Origin: Larix kaempferi
Taxonomy: Eukaryota; Streptophyta; Pinopsida; Pinales; Pinaceae
Reading direction: 5' to 3'
NCBI GenBank assembly: GCA_027924585.1
Contig: BSBM01000904.1
Coordinates: forward strand, 15,164,501-15,228,500
DNA: 64,000 nt
Position numbers and translations under genes: made by a program. Every line of letters begins with the position of its first letter. The stretch's first letter is position 1. Below are positions 45,347 through 56,689 of this stretch, in pieces. The notes beneath the pieces were generated by a model. The model was not told the origin of the DNA. It worked only from the letters and a program-made list of their open reading frames with translations, and made no database searches.

Positions 45347-46049
45347 TGTTAACACCCAAAAAGTGTTCACTACCTCATCTACCACATTATATGGCTCATT
45401 TGTCCATTTTCCTACCATATTTCCCTTAAAATCCCAAAAAACCCCGTTAAAAAGCCTCCAAAAGGCCACAAAACCCTCAAAATAGCCTAAAAAAGGCTAA
45501 AAAACCCCTTTTTCCTCCAAAAATAGCAAAAATCCCCTAAATGGGAATAAAAAATATAAAATAATGAGGAAAAGGAGGAAAAAACCCAATACAGCTGCCC
45601 AAAACCATGTGTTTTCCAAAACCATGGGTCAACACTCCACCACCAAAAAACTATAAATAGGTGATGGAGATCCCTTATTCCAGATCCACAATCACAAGCA
45701 CCCTTACTCTGCCAAAATCTCTCTCGAAACCCTAGTTCACCATTGAACTATTTTCACCTTGAGAGCCACCTTTGGCCCATTCCCAACATTGGAGAAGGAG
45801 AAGGAGCATATTGAAGCTTGGAGCATCCTCTTGGACACTGCAAAGGGCTTCATCAAACCTTTACATTGAAGGTAATATCAATACAAAAAGCTATTCTTTA
45901 AATTTGATGTTTATGTTTTATGCATATTTTAGAAGTAATTTAATTTCTGTTTTAGCTTAATTATTTACATTTACTGAACTGCTACTAAGGAGTCCATTCT
46001 CCTTAGTAGGTGCTCATTTGCACAAGCTAGGGGTAAAACCCTAGCTACA
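45347..46049 (+). repeat. 3' LTR of the young gypsy element (703 bp)
   Basis: Nearly identical to 32982-33704. TATA box at 45652-45659. Ends CTAGCTACA followed by the duplicated ATTGT. Confidence 0.95.
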
Positions 46050-46054
46050 ATTGT
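46050..46054. repeat. Target-site duplication ATTGT, right copy
   Basis: Matches 32977-32981 exactly. Confidence 0.9.
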
Positions 46055-46990
46055 AACATAAATGTATATGCCTCTCTTATCAAAACTTCCATTTCCCAAG
46101 TAGCCTCAAGAGGTCTAAAGTGCTTATTTTTCACTTTTACTTGTATGATTGCTTAGTTCTAGAGAAAAAATTACTTCATGTCACGCTAGTATAAACAAAA
46201 GTTCAAGCTATAATTATTCCTCTAGTTCCACTTGAATCACATTTCGGTCAATCACATCACTAGGATCACGAATATACTTTTTTAACAAGGAAACATGAAA
46301 CACATTATGAACTTTAATATTGGTTTGTAATGAAAAAATGATAGGCCACTCATCCTAACCTTGCTATTATTGGAAGCGGTCCACAAAATCTAGGTGCTAA
46401 TTTTGCACATTACCTAGTTTCATTGTGCTCCTTTTCAGTTTTACTTTTAAGTAAACATGGTCTCCAATCTAGAATTCTTTATGTTGTCTTTTTTGGTCTG
46501 CATAGATTTTTTCATGTCTTCATCCTCTTTCAAATTTTACCTAACATTGTTCATATCCTATTCCATTTACTTGAGCATGTAAAGACCTAACATGATTCAG
46601 TCTGCAGGATTATCCCAACTTATTGGTGTATTGCATTTCCTTCCATACAATATTCCAAAAGGGATAATTTTGAATGATGCTTGATACCAATTATTATACA
46701 CAAATTCCACCATATGTAGGTAATATTCTCATTTTGTGGGATTATCTATTGCATACATGTTGATCATATTTCAAGTATATGATTAGTTCTCTATGTTTGA
46801 CCATCTTTTTTTGGGTGGTAAGATCTGCTAAAATTTAACTGAGTATCTAGGCCTTTAAATAAATCCTTCCAAATTTTCGATGAGAACTTTGCATCCCTAT
46901 CATATATCATTGTTTTTGGTATTCAATACAATCTAAATATCTCTTTCATGAATATCTCTTCTATATATCATAACTTTAAAGGTAGATTTA
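46055..46990 (-). pseudogene. Chromovirus integrase and chromodomain-region relic
   Basis: Read on the - strand from about 46980: YDRDAKFSSKIWKDLFKG (integrase second Asp), NFSRSYHPKKDGQT, LEDMINMYAIDNPTKWEYYL, VEFVYNNWYQASFKIIPFG, LYGRKCNTPISWDNPAD. Then the C-terminal part with DHVYLKVKLKRSTMKLG, TNIKVHNVFHVSLLKKYI and DPSDVIDRNVIQVELE, where plant chromoviruses carry GPY/F and chromodomain. Many stops and frameshifts. RT is not found to the right. The 13-kb gypsy element is inserted just after this block. Confidence 0.85.
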
Positions 46991-48533
46991 ATAGGGATAA
47001 AATGAGTTGTGTTATGGGAAAAATGCCACAAGAGTGAGAAATCCTCCCTATCCTAGCAGGTTGTAACCAAGGAAACAATGTAAGTGATTATTTGTATACC
47101 CCATACACTAACAAGCTAAAGAAAAAATTAATGAACAAAAATGAAACAAAGATTGACAAGTGCTAAAATACCATAAAATAAAGAGAATGAGTTAGATTTG
47201 ACAACCTTATATTTTTTTCTAGTGGAAAGGCATATATACAAATGACGTCACCTAGAAGAATGAAGCTCCAATGGTAGCCAACACTCTCCCTTAGGGATGG
47301 GTCCTTTTGAACTCTCTCCAATTGCTTGCTAACTAACTTGAAATGATGAGGAGAAACACTTGCTTGATCTTGAGGAAGAAGTCAAGGGATATTTTTTATG
47401 CCAAGTGATGATAAGAAGGTGTGTAAAATATGAGTACCTTGCTCTATATTTCTCTTATGGAATGCATGCTCATGGATTCCTTTTATAGGCCAATGAAGGT
47501 ATTAAAAAATCTAGTTCTTAGTGTGAATGCTCCATCTCAATAAATGATATTTGAGGTACAAATATGGGGCTATTGAATGCTCTCAATCATGTGAAGATAC
47601 CAATTCAAATTCTTGGAGCCAAAATGTGGTTTAGATCCTTTAATTTATCATTGAAATTTAATGGTATGTCCATTGGTACAGCCGCGTGGGTTTCAAGACT
47701 TTCAAGACTTTACCCACGTGGATTCGCCGAGGTTTCTTGAGAATAGTCGTGTGTTTGCACAAAATAATGGACTTTTCCATTCTAAGGTTCAATTCCCATT
47801 CTGAATCTGATGGGGATGATGTTACTTGAGCTACATGATGTATGTTGATTATGTCCTTCATCAATAATTACCAAAATGTCACATGTGTGAGGTTAGGAAA
47901 AATATGTATATGTGAAATACATCATTGTTTCTTTCCCTCATGTTGATATTCCTAACTATGATAATAAGTTAGCAATTATTGAGAGTGAAGGAATACCTAT
48001 AGGGAGGATGATGGTGATGACCATTGAAATAGATAATTTATAGGTGACAAATAAAAAATGGTTGATTATACAAATGAGACAAGCATCCCAATGCTTGTGA
48101 AATTCTATCAAACTAAATTACAATAAGAGGAGACCGGGGATTTGACTCTGGAATCGCTAGGCACAGAGACGCATTTGGCTTCAATCCCAGTATCTGTAAA
48201 TGTGTCTTGTACTAGTGATGATGATGAGGATGCCATTGGAGAGGAACTGTTGATGATTGTGAACAACCCACTTGGGTGTGGGACTTGAATAATGATGAAG
48301 CTTCCAATTAGGAAACTTTCTTATGTTATATTGATATTTTTCTTTGACCATAACTTGTGAACATTATAACCACTGGAACATACGACTCCCCTTGATGCAA
48401 TAAACTTGTTTATGTTGAACATTGAGGAGATTATTGAGGAAGAGAGAAATTATGACTCTCTTTTCTCATTCCAAGGTGAACCCTTATTTTAATGAGAAGG
48501 GAACCCAAAGTACAATCATAATTTCCTTAACTA
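46991..48533. other. AT-rich spacer, no gene
   Basis: No domain, LTR pair or RNA gene recognised on either strand. It may include the decayed upstream part of the chromovirus. Confidence 0.5.
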
Positions 48534-48735
48534 TAATGGATGAGGACTGGAGTTCCTCAAACTCAGTTGGGGGAGGGTTGGAACACCAGAAGTTCGATTG
48601 GAGGATGAAGAGAAGATAGACATAGAGGATGTTGAAACTGGAGCAGCTAAAACTAAAATGGCAAAAGAGGAACATCAAGCAAAAGTAGTAGCAGGAAGCA
48701 ATCTAGAAGCAAATGTGGCATCCTCCCCGGCAAAG
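48534..48735 (+). pseudogene. Fragment of an unrecognised element ORF (arm A1)
   Basis: Encodes MDEDWSSSNSVGGG and, in shifted frames, EDEEKIDIEDVETGAAKTKM and EEHQAKVVAGSN. It is about 90 percent identical, in inverted orientation, to 51163-51363. It stops at the primer-binding site of the adjacent LTR. Confidence 0.75.
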
Positions 48736-48742
48736 GTGCCAA
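48722..48742 (-). other. Primer-binding-site-like sequence left of the LTR
   Basis: On the - strand begins TTGGCACCTTTGCCGGGGA, like the TGGCGCCGTTGCCGGGGA sites of plant gypsy elements, two bases from the LTR end. Confidence 0.65.
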
Positions 48743-48744
48743 AA

Positions 48745-50232
48745 TGTTGGTCACCCTATATGCTAATTAATTACAACTAACACACAGGATGCTCAATATA
48801 AATTGTCAACCCAGGGAAGTCTTTTATCTCAATGGCAATAAGCACAATCTATGCATAAACATTTCAAGTAGTTGATTAACTAAATGGAGATAATAATCCT
48901 ACCTATCTGCTCAGCCAAACTCATTCCATAAAGAAAACTAATCTAACTCATACATCTACGAATTCAAAGTACAACTACCTTCCTACAGAAATCAACCCAG
49001 CAGTTACTGATCTAAGAATAGAAATGAACTAGATTACTTTTGCAAGAAGTTAAATCCTATAATTATCAAACTACAGTATTCAATCTTTACCAAAATGATT
49101 CATCCAGCAACTACTGTAACTCAATCACAATCTACCTAATATAATGAATTCAATAAGGATACAACAGCAACCAGAATTAGAAAATAAGCTTGAACTCTAA
49201 ATTGATAAATATTGGAAATTCTAGATGCATAAATGACTGAAAGGGATTGGAGCTGAGCTTGGCTGCAACAGCTAATTCTAACACACATGCATTAATAAAA
49301 CTAACCTACACAGCCGAATGTCACACCACATAGTTGCAGCTATTCAGGATGCAAATAATAAACTACCAAGAAAGAATGCGATTGTAAATTCTTTGTTGTA
49401 GCTATCAGTAATACGCCTAATGCGATTCCACAACACACAACTGGAAATAAATAAATTTAACTACCTACTTAACTCGGCAATCTTTGTGAGAAGGCGGGCC
49501 CTAGCCTTCTAACAGAGATGCCGTGAACTACCACAAATTAAGACACATAAATATGAATAACTCTGCTCTTCATTAAAGATGGTAATCCATAATCTCAGTT
49601 CTCTGTTACAGCCCCTACAAAATGATAATTAACCAACACCAGACTATGAAATCCTTCCCACATTTATACATGAAGAATACAGTTCGTGATCCACTAAAAT
49701 CGTGCAGCAATGAAGATCTCTGATCTTCATGCTGCAGATTTACAGCTAAACTCTTACAGCCGTATTGAATGAGGCCGTTAGATATGAAGGATGTTGTTAC
49801 TTCGACAGTTAATGGATCAAGGGATTAACCAATTGGGAGGCGTCCTGTCTATTGCAGTAATGGTCTGTTTCAGCGAAGACCTATTACAGCTTCACGTGGA
49901 AAGATGCACTGTCCCTTTGAATATGAGGAATCAAATCTTGAAGAGTAACAGCTGGCACCACGTGTGATTATTTCCCAAGGAATTGCGGTTGATACACCTG
50001 TGCTTTGATCTTAACTTAATGAAATCAACACAAGTTAGTATAAATCGAAGGCTAGAATTCATAATCATAACAATCTTAGGCATTAAATAAATGAAACAAT
50101 AATGAGTTATACCTTGTCAGGATTGTTGGTTGATCTGGAAAAAGGCATGTATATGGTTTATGAAAGTAGGGTATAACAGGGAAAAATGATAAAATATGTG
50201 TGGTCAAAAAGGGGCATTTCCAGGGCTCAACA
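48745..50232 (-). repeat. 1.49-kb LTR flanked by both a PBS and a PPT
   Basis: Runs from TGTTGGTCACCC to GGGCTCAACA on the + strand, TG/CA ended with short inverted termini. PBS is on its left and polypurine tract on its right (- strand sense), so internal sequence lies on both sides. No gene recognised inside. Confidence 0.6.
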
Positions 50233-50242
50233 TCTCCCCCCA
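50233..50242 (-). other. Polypurine tract right of the LTR
   Basis: TGGGGGGAGA on the - strand, directly before TGTTGAGCCC. Confidence 0.65.
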
Positions 50243-50359
50243 ACTATCCATTTGCATGTCCTCGTGCAACAGCTAATTAGTTCTATTATGAATCTGATCC
50301 TCGTTCATATTATGCAGATAAGTTGAAGGCATCCTCTTTAACAATTAATCATTGGAAAT

Positions 50360-50918
50360 GCTGGTTCTTGTGTAACAGCGTCCCTTTACCCTTAGCAGCT
50401 TCAGCCTATGTTGGAACTCAGCAGATTTTCAATAGTGTTGATTCTTGTGTAATATATTTCCCCTGTATCTCCATCGTAACATCTTCTATCTAAGTTGTGT
50501 CCTCAAAAAAAAAAATTGAGGACGTTGGTTCTTGTGTAACATAGTCCTATTTCTTGATTCTTTTAGCCTACTGAGTCGATTCAATGTCCCCAAAACGATG
50601 AGACTAAGCTTAGGAATAGTTCCTATGATTATTTTGCTCCTGCAAACCTTTGTACCGCTAAGTCCAGCACTGTAAATTTATGCCCTACCACATTAAATAT
50701 ATCTCCACACTCCGGACATATCATTTATTTATGTCCTTCATTCCTCCAAATGGAAGATAGATTTCCTAGTCGGCCTGTAGCCTCCCCCATTGTATTTACA
50801 TATTTCTTTGCCTGCTTCCTGCATGTCTCCTTCTATTTCTCTACTACTGCATGAATCACTTGTACCTACTCCTTTAATAGCTCATTCTCAAAAAGAAGAT
50901 TCTCTAATTGAGGTTTTT
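50360..50918 (-). pseudogene. Degenerate C-terminal part of the - strand element ORF (arm B1)
   Basis: On the - strand encodes QLENLLFENELLKE, then MICPECGDIFNVVGHK, then three VTQEP-like repeats (starting near 50540, 50453 and 50376) in several frames. Homologous in inverted orientation to 51884-52547. Confidence 0.65.
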
Positions 50919-51695
50919 CTAAGCAGGTTCTTGTGTATCAGCAAGTCGTAAGGGTTTTAATATGGGAATTCCAATATCTACCCCGATCAAATGACCTGCT
51001 TCTACTACAGTAACAGTTTCGATTCTTCTCTTTTTCGCTGGGCTGGACATCTGGCCCTTACTCATTAACCCTTCCTTTCTCCTCTGAGGCAGAGAAACTC
51101 TTATCACTTGAGAAACAGAGCCGAATCCCTCCGTTTGAATTAAAGTTCTTCTTATTTCAGGGGAGGATGCCACATTCAGTGCTTCTACATTGCTTCCTGC
51201 TACTAATTTTGCTTGATGTTCCTCTTCTGCCATTTTAGTGTTAGCTACTCCAATTTCAACATGCTCTATATCTATCTCCTCTTCATCCTCCAATCGAACT
51301 TCTGGTGTTCCAACCCTCCCCCCAACTGAGTTTGAGGAACTCCATTCCTCATCCATTATCTTTGCAGAAAATTCATAGGATACCCCTGGGCAAACCAGAA
51401 GTTGTCCCCGGGTTAATTTGTTGTATGCAAGGGCCCGTAAGATTAACAGTTTAATTAGCCCATGATTTGAGACAGATGATAAGGGGTGTTGAGCTCTTTT
51501 AGCATAATAAACCATGCATTGCAAGGATTTAAGAAGATAGTATGGCATATTTAGCAACTTGTGATGACGTAAATGTGATAGGAGGAAAAATTCATTTATG
51601 TAAACAACACTGTACCTCCCTTCTCCGAAAGTTGTGAAGAGAAGAAGGACTCTATCTATGGCAGCAACAGAGACAGCAGGTGCAATTGGGACCAA
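50919..51695 (-). CDS. Unrecognised 258-codon ORF of a gypsy-like element
   Basis: Open for 258 codons. The N-terminal half is hydrophobic and basic (YINEFFLLSHLRHHKLLNMPYYL, MVYYAKRAQHPLSS, HGLIKLLILRALAYNKLTRG), recalling helical domains of plant transposon extra ORFs. The middle is acidic (MDEEWSSSNSVGG, EDEEEIDIEHVEIG). A basic stretch PAKKRRIE is a possible nuclear localisation signal. It ends DTQEPA, the start of the VTQEP-type repeats. No named family recognised. It lies on the - strand upstream of the polypurine tract at 50233, as an internal ORF of that element would. Confidence 0.45.
   Translation of the reverse strand: MVPIAPAVSVAAIDRVLLLFTTFGEGRYSVVYINEFFLLSHLRHHKLLNMPYYLLKSLQCMVYYAKRAQHPLSSVSNHGLIKLLILRALAYNKLTRGQLLVCPGVSYEFSAKIMDEEWSSSNSVGGRVGTPEVRLEDEEEIDIEHVEIGVANTKMAEEEHQAKLVAGSNVEALNVASSPEIRRTLIQTEGFGSVSQVIRVSLPQRRKEGLMSKGQMSSPAKKRRIETVTVVEAGHLIGVDIGIPILKPLRLADTQEPA
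51163..51363 (-). repeat. Inverted repeat partner of 48534-48735
   Basis: About 200 bp, mostly base-for-base equal to the reverse complement of 48534-48735 with scattered substitutions and a three-base indel. Confidence 0.85.
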
Positions 51696-51803
51696 TATTG
51701 ATTACCAGTAGTAGAGACAGCAGTTGCAATTGGGACCAATATTGAATTACTAGCAACAGAGACAGAAGATGCAATTGGGACAAATATTGAAGTACCCTCA
51801 GCA
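51670..51803 (-). repeat. 45-bp tandem repeat, three units
   Basis: Units start at GAGACAG (51670, 51714, 51759) and share TGCAATTGGGACCAATATTGA. On the - strand they encode repeats of the type ILVPIATAVS. Confidence 0.88.
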
Positions 51804-51883
51804 GAAGCAGCATGTCTTACTAGGACAGGCATAGAAATCCCTATTTTAAATCCCAAAACACCTACTGCCACACAAAACCTGCT

Positions 51884-52547
51884 GTGAACGAACCCCAAAT
51901 TGAAGATCTCCTTTATGAAAATGAGTTGTTAAAGGAGGAAGTGCAATGGCTACGACATGAATTGGAAAAATGGAAGGAAGTAACTAGGAAACAGGCAGAG
52001 AGGAATTTGAATATGTTACTAGAAGCTGCAAATTTGCTAGAAAATTCATCTCCTGCTTTGTCAAACGAGGAACAAGGAGAAATGGTTTGCCCAGAATGTG
52101 GGGACATATTCTTTTCAACGGGACATAGAGTCATAGTGTTGGGTGTGGGAGCACAAGGGCCTGTACAAGCAAAGCGAGAAAGGTAAAGTGTACCTATAGT
52201 AGAGCTAATGAAGGAGAATGAGGAAGGAGTTGAACTAATCCCTGATTTGGATTTAGGAGAATATGAAGCAATGTAGTCCCAGCCATCAGGAAATACTGAG
52301 CCACTCTAGGACCAGTCTCATCATTCAGAATATATCAAGGTAATTCAAAAACAACCTCAGCAATTTGAAGAAATAAGTGAACAGGGTGTTGTTACACAAG
52401 AACCAGTACCCCTGAAACAGTTTAGTGAAGTTGCAACTCAGACAGCAATTGCTGACGTTGGGGAACAAGGGGAAGACATTGTTACACAAGAACTAATTTC
52501 CTTCAAAATATTTGTTGAGAGTGCGACTCAATATGATGTTGCTGAGG
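51884..52547 (+). pseudogene. Element ORF fragment in opposite orientation (arm B2)
   Basis: Starts with EPQIEDLLYENELLKEEVQWL, a coiled coil, then MVCPECGDIFFSTGHRVIVLG with a CPEC motif, TAA-type stop, and further on 30-residue repeats (VVTQEPVPLKQFSEVATQ and IVTQELISFKIFVESATQ). Inverted homologue of 50360-50925. It ends at a junction near 52547 with the next ORF. Confidence 0.65.
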
Positions 52548-53556
52548 TAGAATTGAAGGGACTCTTGGATCTTCTTTTCATCTTTAAGGACCCTTCACAA
52601 AAATGAGGCTCTTGCAAATGAACCTCCTCATCTTCTTCATTTTTTCTTGGACCAACTTCATGAAGCTCAAGTGGTGATGGGGAAGTTGATCTTGGTTCTT
52701 CTTCAACTGCTACAAGGTCTTCATTATCATGCTTAACGGAACTTGGGCTTGCAGCAACACTTTCAAAAGTGATCTCTATGTCACCAACATAGAGGTGCGA
52801 GCACCCATCAGTAGGTACTCCTTCATAGTTTAAGCATCCATCAGTAGATACTCTTTGGTTCATGTCTAATGTAGAAGGTGTCTCAAAATGATCTTCCATA
52901 TTTTCAATAGAATCTTCTTCATGCTCTTGTGATGTCTCTTCCTTTTGCTCCTTCAAGCAAGCTGATGCATTTTGCCCCTTGTTTTCCTTAGGATCAATAT
53001 CTTTGGAATCTCTTTTTGAAGAATTCCGAAAAACTCTCCTCAAGTAGGACATACATGCCTTCGCGGAAGCTTCAGATATTTCATTGAGCTTTTAACTCAC
53101 CCTCATTTCACGCACACATATATGATACTCTCTCCAAGGTTCTTTACAAGAAGGGCATAAACATTTCTTTACTAACTCCACATCTTCATTTTTGGTCCTA
53201 TTTGCAAAAATATGTTCAGCATAATACTCAAAAGACATGTCATTTTGTGTATTTTTGCTCAAAGCAAGATATTCTTGATATTTTTTATATTGTTGGGGCA
53301 AGGTTTTATATGTTGCTCTCCATCTTTGTAACTCATTCATAGAATTATCCTTGGTTGGTGTGACACACTCATATTCATTAGATTTAAAGTCATAAGAATA
53401 ATCTTCATTTCTCCTGAAATTGTAAAAAGTGTTGCATGATGGCACCTCTTCCTCGTACCATTCACATTCTGCTTCATATTGCTCATAAGCATCTACATAT
53501 TCCTCATAAGAATTGTACTCATAGGATTCATCATAATAGTAAGACATGGCTGCCAA
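52528..53556 (-). pseudogene. Gag-like ORF of a small LTR element (one stop)
   Basis: ATG 53556 (MAAMSYYYDESYEYNSYEEY) lies 45 bases downstream of a primer-binding site. A Tyr/Glu-rich N-terminus is followed by a helical region (NELQRWRATYKTLPQQYKKY) and a cysteine pair CLCPSCKEPW. TAA at 53092-53094 sits at a likely Gln codon, and the frame then continues 174 codons (MSYLRRVFRNSSKRDS...) with acidic low-complexity sequence. It is cut at about 52547 by the neighbouring inverted arm. Position suggests an element-encoded gag-like protein, but no known gag domain is visible. Confidence 0.5.
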
Positions 53557-53600
53557 TTATTCTTGAATGTGTGTACCTAATCCATAGGTTCAAGGAACAT

Positions 53601-53612
53601 GCTCTGATACCA
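53601..53612 (-). other. Primer-binding site (tRNA-iMet) of the small element
   Basis: TGGTATCAGAGC on the - strand, followed one base later by an LTR starting TGTAATGTCCC (reading right, 53614). Confidence 0.85.
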
Positions 53613-53613
53613 C

Positions 53614-54548
53614 TGTAATGTCCCTTGTTAGGAATTTTATTAAAATGGCAATTTTTCACTTTTTTTCCCTAGTTCAACCTTTGACTAGTTTTGAGCTCTC
53701 GGTCTCCAAATTGCTCCAATTGCTCCCAAATATTCTGATAAGGTATATGGATGTTGTTAGAACATAAATATTTGTTTCAAGGATTCTTTTGGACCTTTAA
53801 AATACTTCTGCAAATCCTCTTTCGATTCTAGCCAATGTAGGGAATTTTACTAGTAATTTCCCTTTGACTAGTATTGGTCTCTAGGTCTCAAATTGGCTCC
53901 AAATGCCTCCTAATATTCAAAGAAGGTGTATGACTAATATTTGTACTTGATTATGATTTTCATGGATTATTTATGACCATCAAAATACTTCTGCAAAATT
54001 TTTTAATATTCTGGACAAAGTATGGAATTTAACTAGCAATTTGAGGTTCAAATCCCCCCTGGGGTAAATACTAAAAAATGGCTTCCCAAATGCCTCCAAC
54101 CCCACTCGAATTTATGAACATAGGTAGGCTATGTATCAAGGGTATTATTAAGTTCTCATATGAACCATTAATTATTTATTAAGTCTGTTCTAACCTTCTC
54201 CCAAACAACAGCAAAAAGCACTAGTTCGACCCTTGGGGAAATGGCACCAAATCTTATCCAAATGTAAATAAACTGAGTAAAATGACTTCAAATGCTTGAG
54301 TACTGAACATGAAACTTGTATAATACATCAATACAATTCCATTCATCAATAAACCATCAGTATTTTACTTATCCATTCGAATCCATCAACATTACATTGG
54401 TTCACAACAAGGTAGTGGGGAAATGGAAACGTTCTTTCATTAAAAATGAGATTTATACATTTCTACTTGGAATTTCGACCTGAAACTTTCTGGATATGAA
54501 GAACATAATATTTAATTCATATTACAAAATAAATTGGGCATTATAAAT
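53614..54548 (-). repeat. Left part of a long LTR (possibly 53614-58549, split)
   Basis: Begins TGTAATGTCCC beside the primer-binding site. It contains two roughly 200-bp diverged direct copies (from about 53640 and 53850) with TTTGACTAGT, GGTCTC and AAAATACTTCTGCAAA blocks. The sequence GGGACATGTCA at 58539-58549 is nearly the inverted complement of its start and may be its far end. Confidence 0.45.
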
Positions 54549-54780
54549 GTAGTGAACATATCCGTTCACTAAGTTAACCGTGTTCGGTTAAGGGTTAAGA
54601 AGCGAGACCGTCTTCCATATTTGAGATAAATGATAATATATTGATTGATAGGATAAAAGATACAATAAGATCACCTTTATAGGGATTGAGAAAGAATAGA
54701 GAAGGGTTACACCCTTTCGTTTATTAACCTAATAATCTATTTAATATAAAAATAACAATATTAATTAAATATTCATAGCA
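54549..54780 (-). repeat. 3' LTR of the gag-only element
   Basis: TGTAGTGAACATATCC...ATTCATAGCA on the + strand. Confidence 0.9.
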
Positions 54781-54841
54781 TTGCCTTCCCCTTTTGGAAA
54801 GCTTTGTCCTCAAAGCTTGAGTATTTTCCTAATGTCGTCCT

Positions 54842-56343
54842 TCATTCAGATTCAGTGTCGGTATTAGAATCGGACGTTATTTCTTGTGTAGAGACTTGCA
54901 CTTCCTTTCCATTGATGATTTTGCACTGTATTGTCTGATTGTTCCTACATTTATGGCCTGGGATCCAATCATCACCGCATCGACGACATATGTTTTTCTT
55001 CTTTTTTCTATTATCAGAGTAACTGGTAGATGACTTTGATCTATTTTCCATTTCATAGGCATATGATTGAGGTTTGTGGAATTGATGGCCGGGTGACCAA
55101 GTATCTGCATAGTACCTACATTGTGTCTCTTTTTCTTGTCGATAATGGTTATCACCTCTTGTTTTTATTCCTTCCAATTTGCATTCTGCGGATTTTGCTT
55201 TATGTCTTGCCACCTCTACATTAGGTATGTCAAGTAACTTTAACTCTTTTTGGAGGTACGGTTTAAGACCTCCTAAATAGGTTTCGATTCTTTTTTTGTC
55301 AAACAACCCAAATACTCGTGTCGATAAGGATTCCCATTGATGTGTGAATTCCTCAATGCTTCCAACCTATTGTAATCTGGTAAGTTTACTACAAAATTCA
55401 TCTTCTTTGATACCTTGAAACCTATTAAAAAAATCATTTTTGAACAAGTTCCAGGTGTAGGCAAAATTGTCTCTCTTCCACCATAAGTACCAATTATAGG
55501 TGTACCCTTCCATATGCATTGACGCATATTTCACCTTCTCCTCGTCAGATTGAACATTGTAAATGTCGAAGTATTCTTCTGCTTTGTTTGGCCAAGCAAC
55601 GCATTGGTCTTCACTTCCATTGTATTTCGACAACTCTATTTTTTCCTTAGGTGGGTACACTATGTAAGGGTGATATTGATTCCCTTTTGCTTTATGGTTT
55701 GATGGTGGATCGGAACTACTGGATGACGTAAGTGACATATTTGAACTGCTTCGTTGTTGGCAGTGATTTTTATCTTTTTTATTCTCTACTATCTTACTGA
55801 TAGCTTCTATTTGGTTGTTTAATCGTGCCTCCATATCTGGCAGTACTTTTGTTTCTATCGCTTGCTTAAGCATCGCATTGTTAATCTTTATTTCTTTTTG
55901 CAATTCTTCTTGATTCTTGGCAAGTGCTTCCTGTGTGAAAACATGAAATGAGGCATCTAGCATGTCTGGACTGCTGACTTGGTCTGTCTTAGGTGTTAGT
56001 CTTTGTAACACCTCCATTAATATATTATGGTTCTGTGTCATGGTGCTCAAGTTCTGGTTTATGGTATTTATGTTTTGAGTCATAGCACTCATTTTGTCAT
56101 CCAAGTCTTTTTTTTTTCATTCAGAATGTCAAATTTTTCACTCAACCTTCTTTCTAGTACGAGAACAACTTCATCTTTGATCTCTTTTTTAAGCACGGCA
56201 TTGTTATTTTTCATCTCTTCCTTTAAATCTTCTTGAAACATTTTCTCAAGTTTGTCCATTCTGGAGTTTAGACCTTCGACGATTTTTAAATCTCTAATTT
56301 GGTCTTTTTCTAATTTTTCTAGTCGGTCTCGTAACTCGGCCAT
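54842..56343 (-). pseudogene. gag of the gag-only element
   Basis: Starts MAELRDRLEKLEKDQ at 56343 with a long coiled coil. A length change in a T/A homopolymer near 56108-56118 shifts the frame into MDDKMSAMTQNIN. The retrotransposon gag domain is at about 55650-55200 (YPPKEKIELSKYNGSEDQ, MHMEGYTYNWYLWWKRDN, FFNRFQGIKEDEF, FDKKRIETYLGGLKPYLQ). TAG at 55367 replaces a likely Gln. The C-terminus has a CRRCGDDWIPGHKC zinc motif of the gypsy type and an acidic tail to the stop at 54842. Confidence 0.85.
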
Positions 56344-56434
56344 GGTTCTTGACCTGGTGTGGGGAGGTGAATATTTGGAATCAATTTTTGGAGTAATGAT
56401 AAGAGTTAGGGTTAGGGATAAAATAACACAATAA

Positions 56435-56580
56435 ATATTATTAAATTATAATAATAATTTATTATATATATTAAAAATAATAATACAATAATTATTATTT
56501 AAATTATAATAATAATTTATTATATAAAAAAAATATAATAATAAAAAATTTATTATTATTATTTTTTTATATTAACTTTT
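56435..56580. repeat. (AAT/ATT)n-rich low-complexity tract
   Basis: Irregular ATTATT and AATAAT runs in the leader of the gag-only element. Confidence 0.9.
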
Positions 56581-56689
56581 TTTTTGTTTGATCGGTGCAG
56601 GTCGCTCGGAGTGGCGGGAGATGGCGGAAGATTATGGCGGAATGGATAGCATGTTGGAGAATGGAGGATGGCGTGGGCGTGCAGGTGGA

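Larger units (their letters stand above)
32982..46049 (+). mobile_element. Young 13.07-kb Ty3/gypsy-derived element lacking RT and integrase
   Basis: Complete: two LTRs (32982-33704 and 45347-46049), exact 5-bp duplication, primer-binding site TGGCGACTCCACTAG and polypurine tract. The LTRs differ by about six substitutions and three small indels including a 21-bp one, so insertion is recent. Order: leader with a repeat array, gag-protease (35244-39941), RNase H (40039-40467), then on the - strand a PMD gene (40922-42817), then non-coding tandem arrays to the 3' LTR. No RT or integrase motif appears in any frame. It must be mobilised in trans if still mobile. Gag, protease and RNase H types and the primer-binding site fit the Tat-like branch of plant gypsy elements. 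It is inserted into a chromovirus on the opposite strand. Confidence 0.93.
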
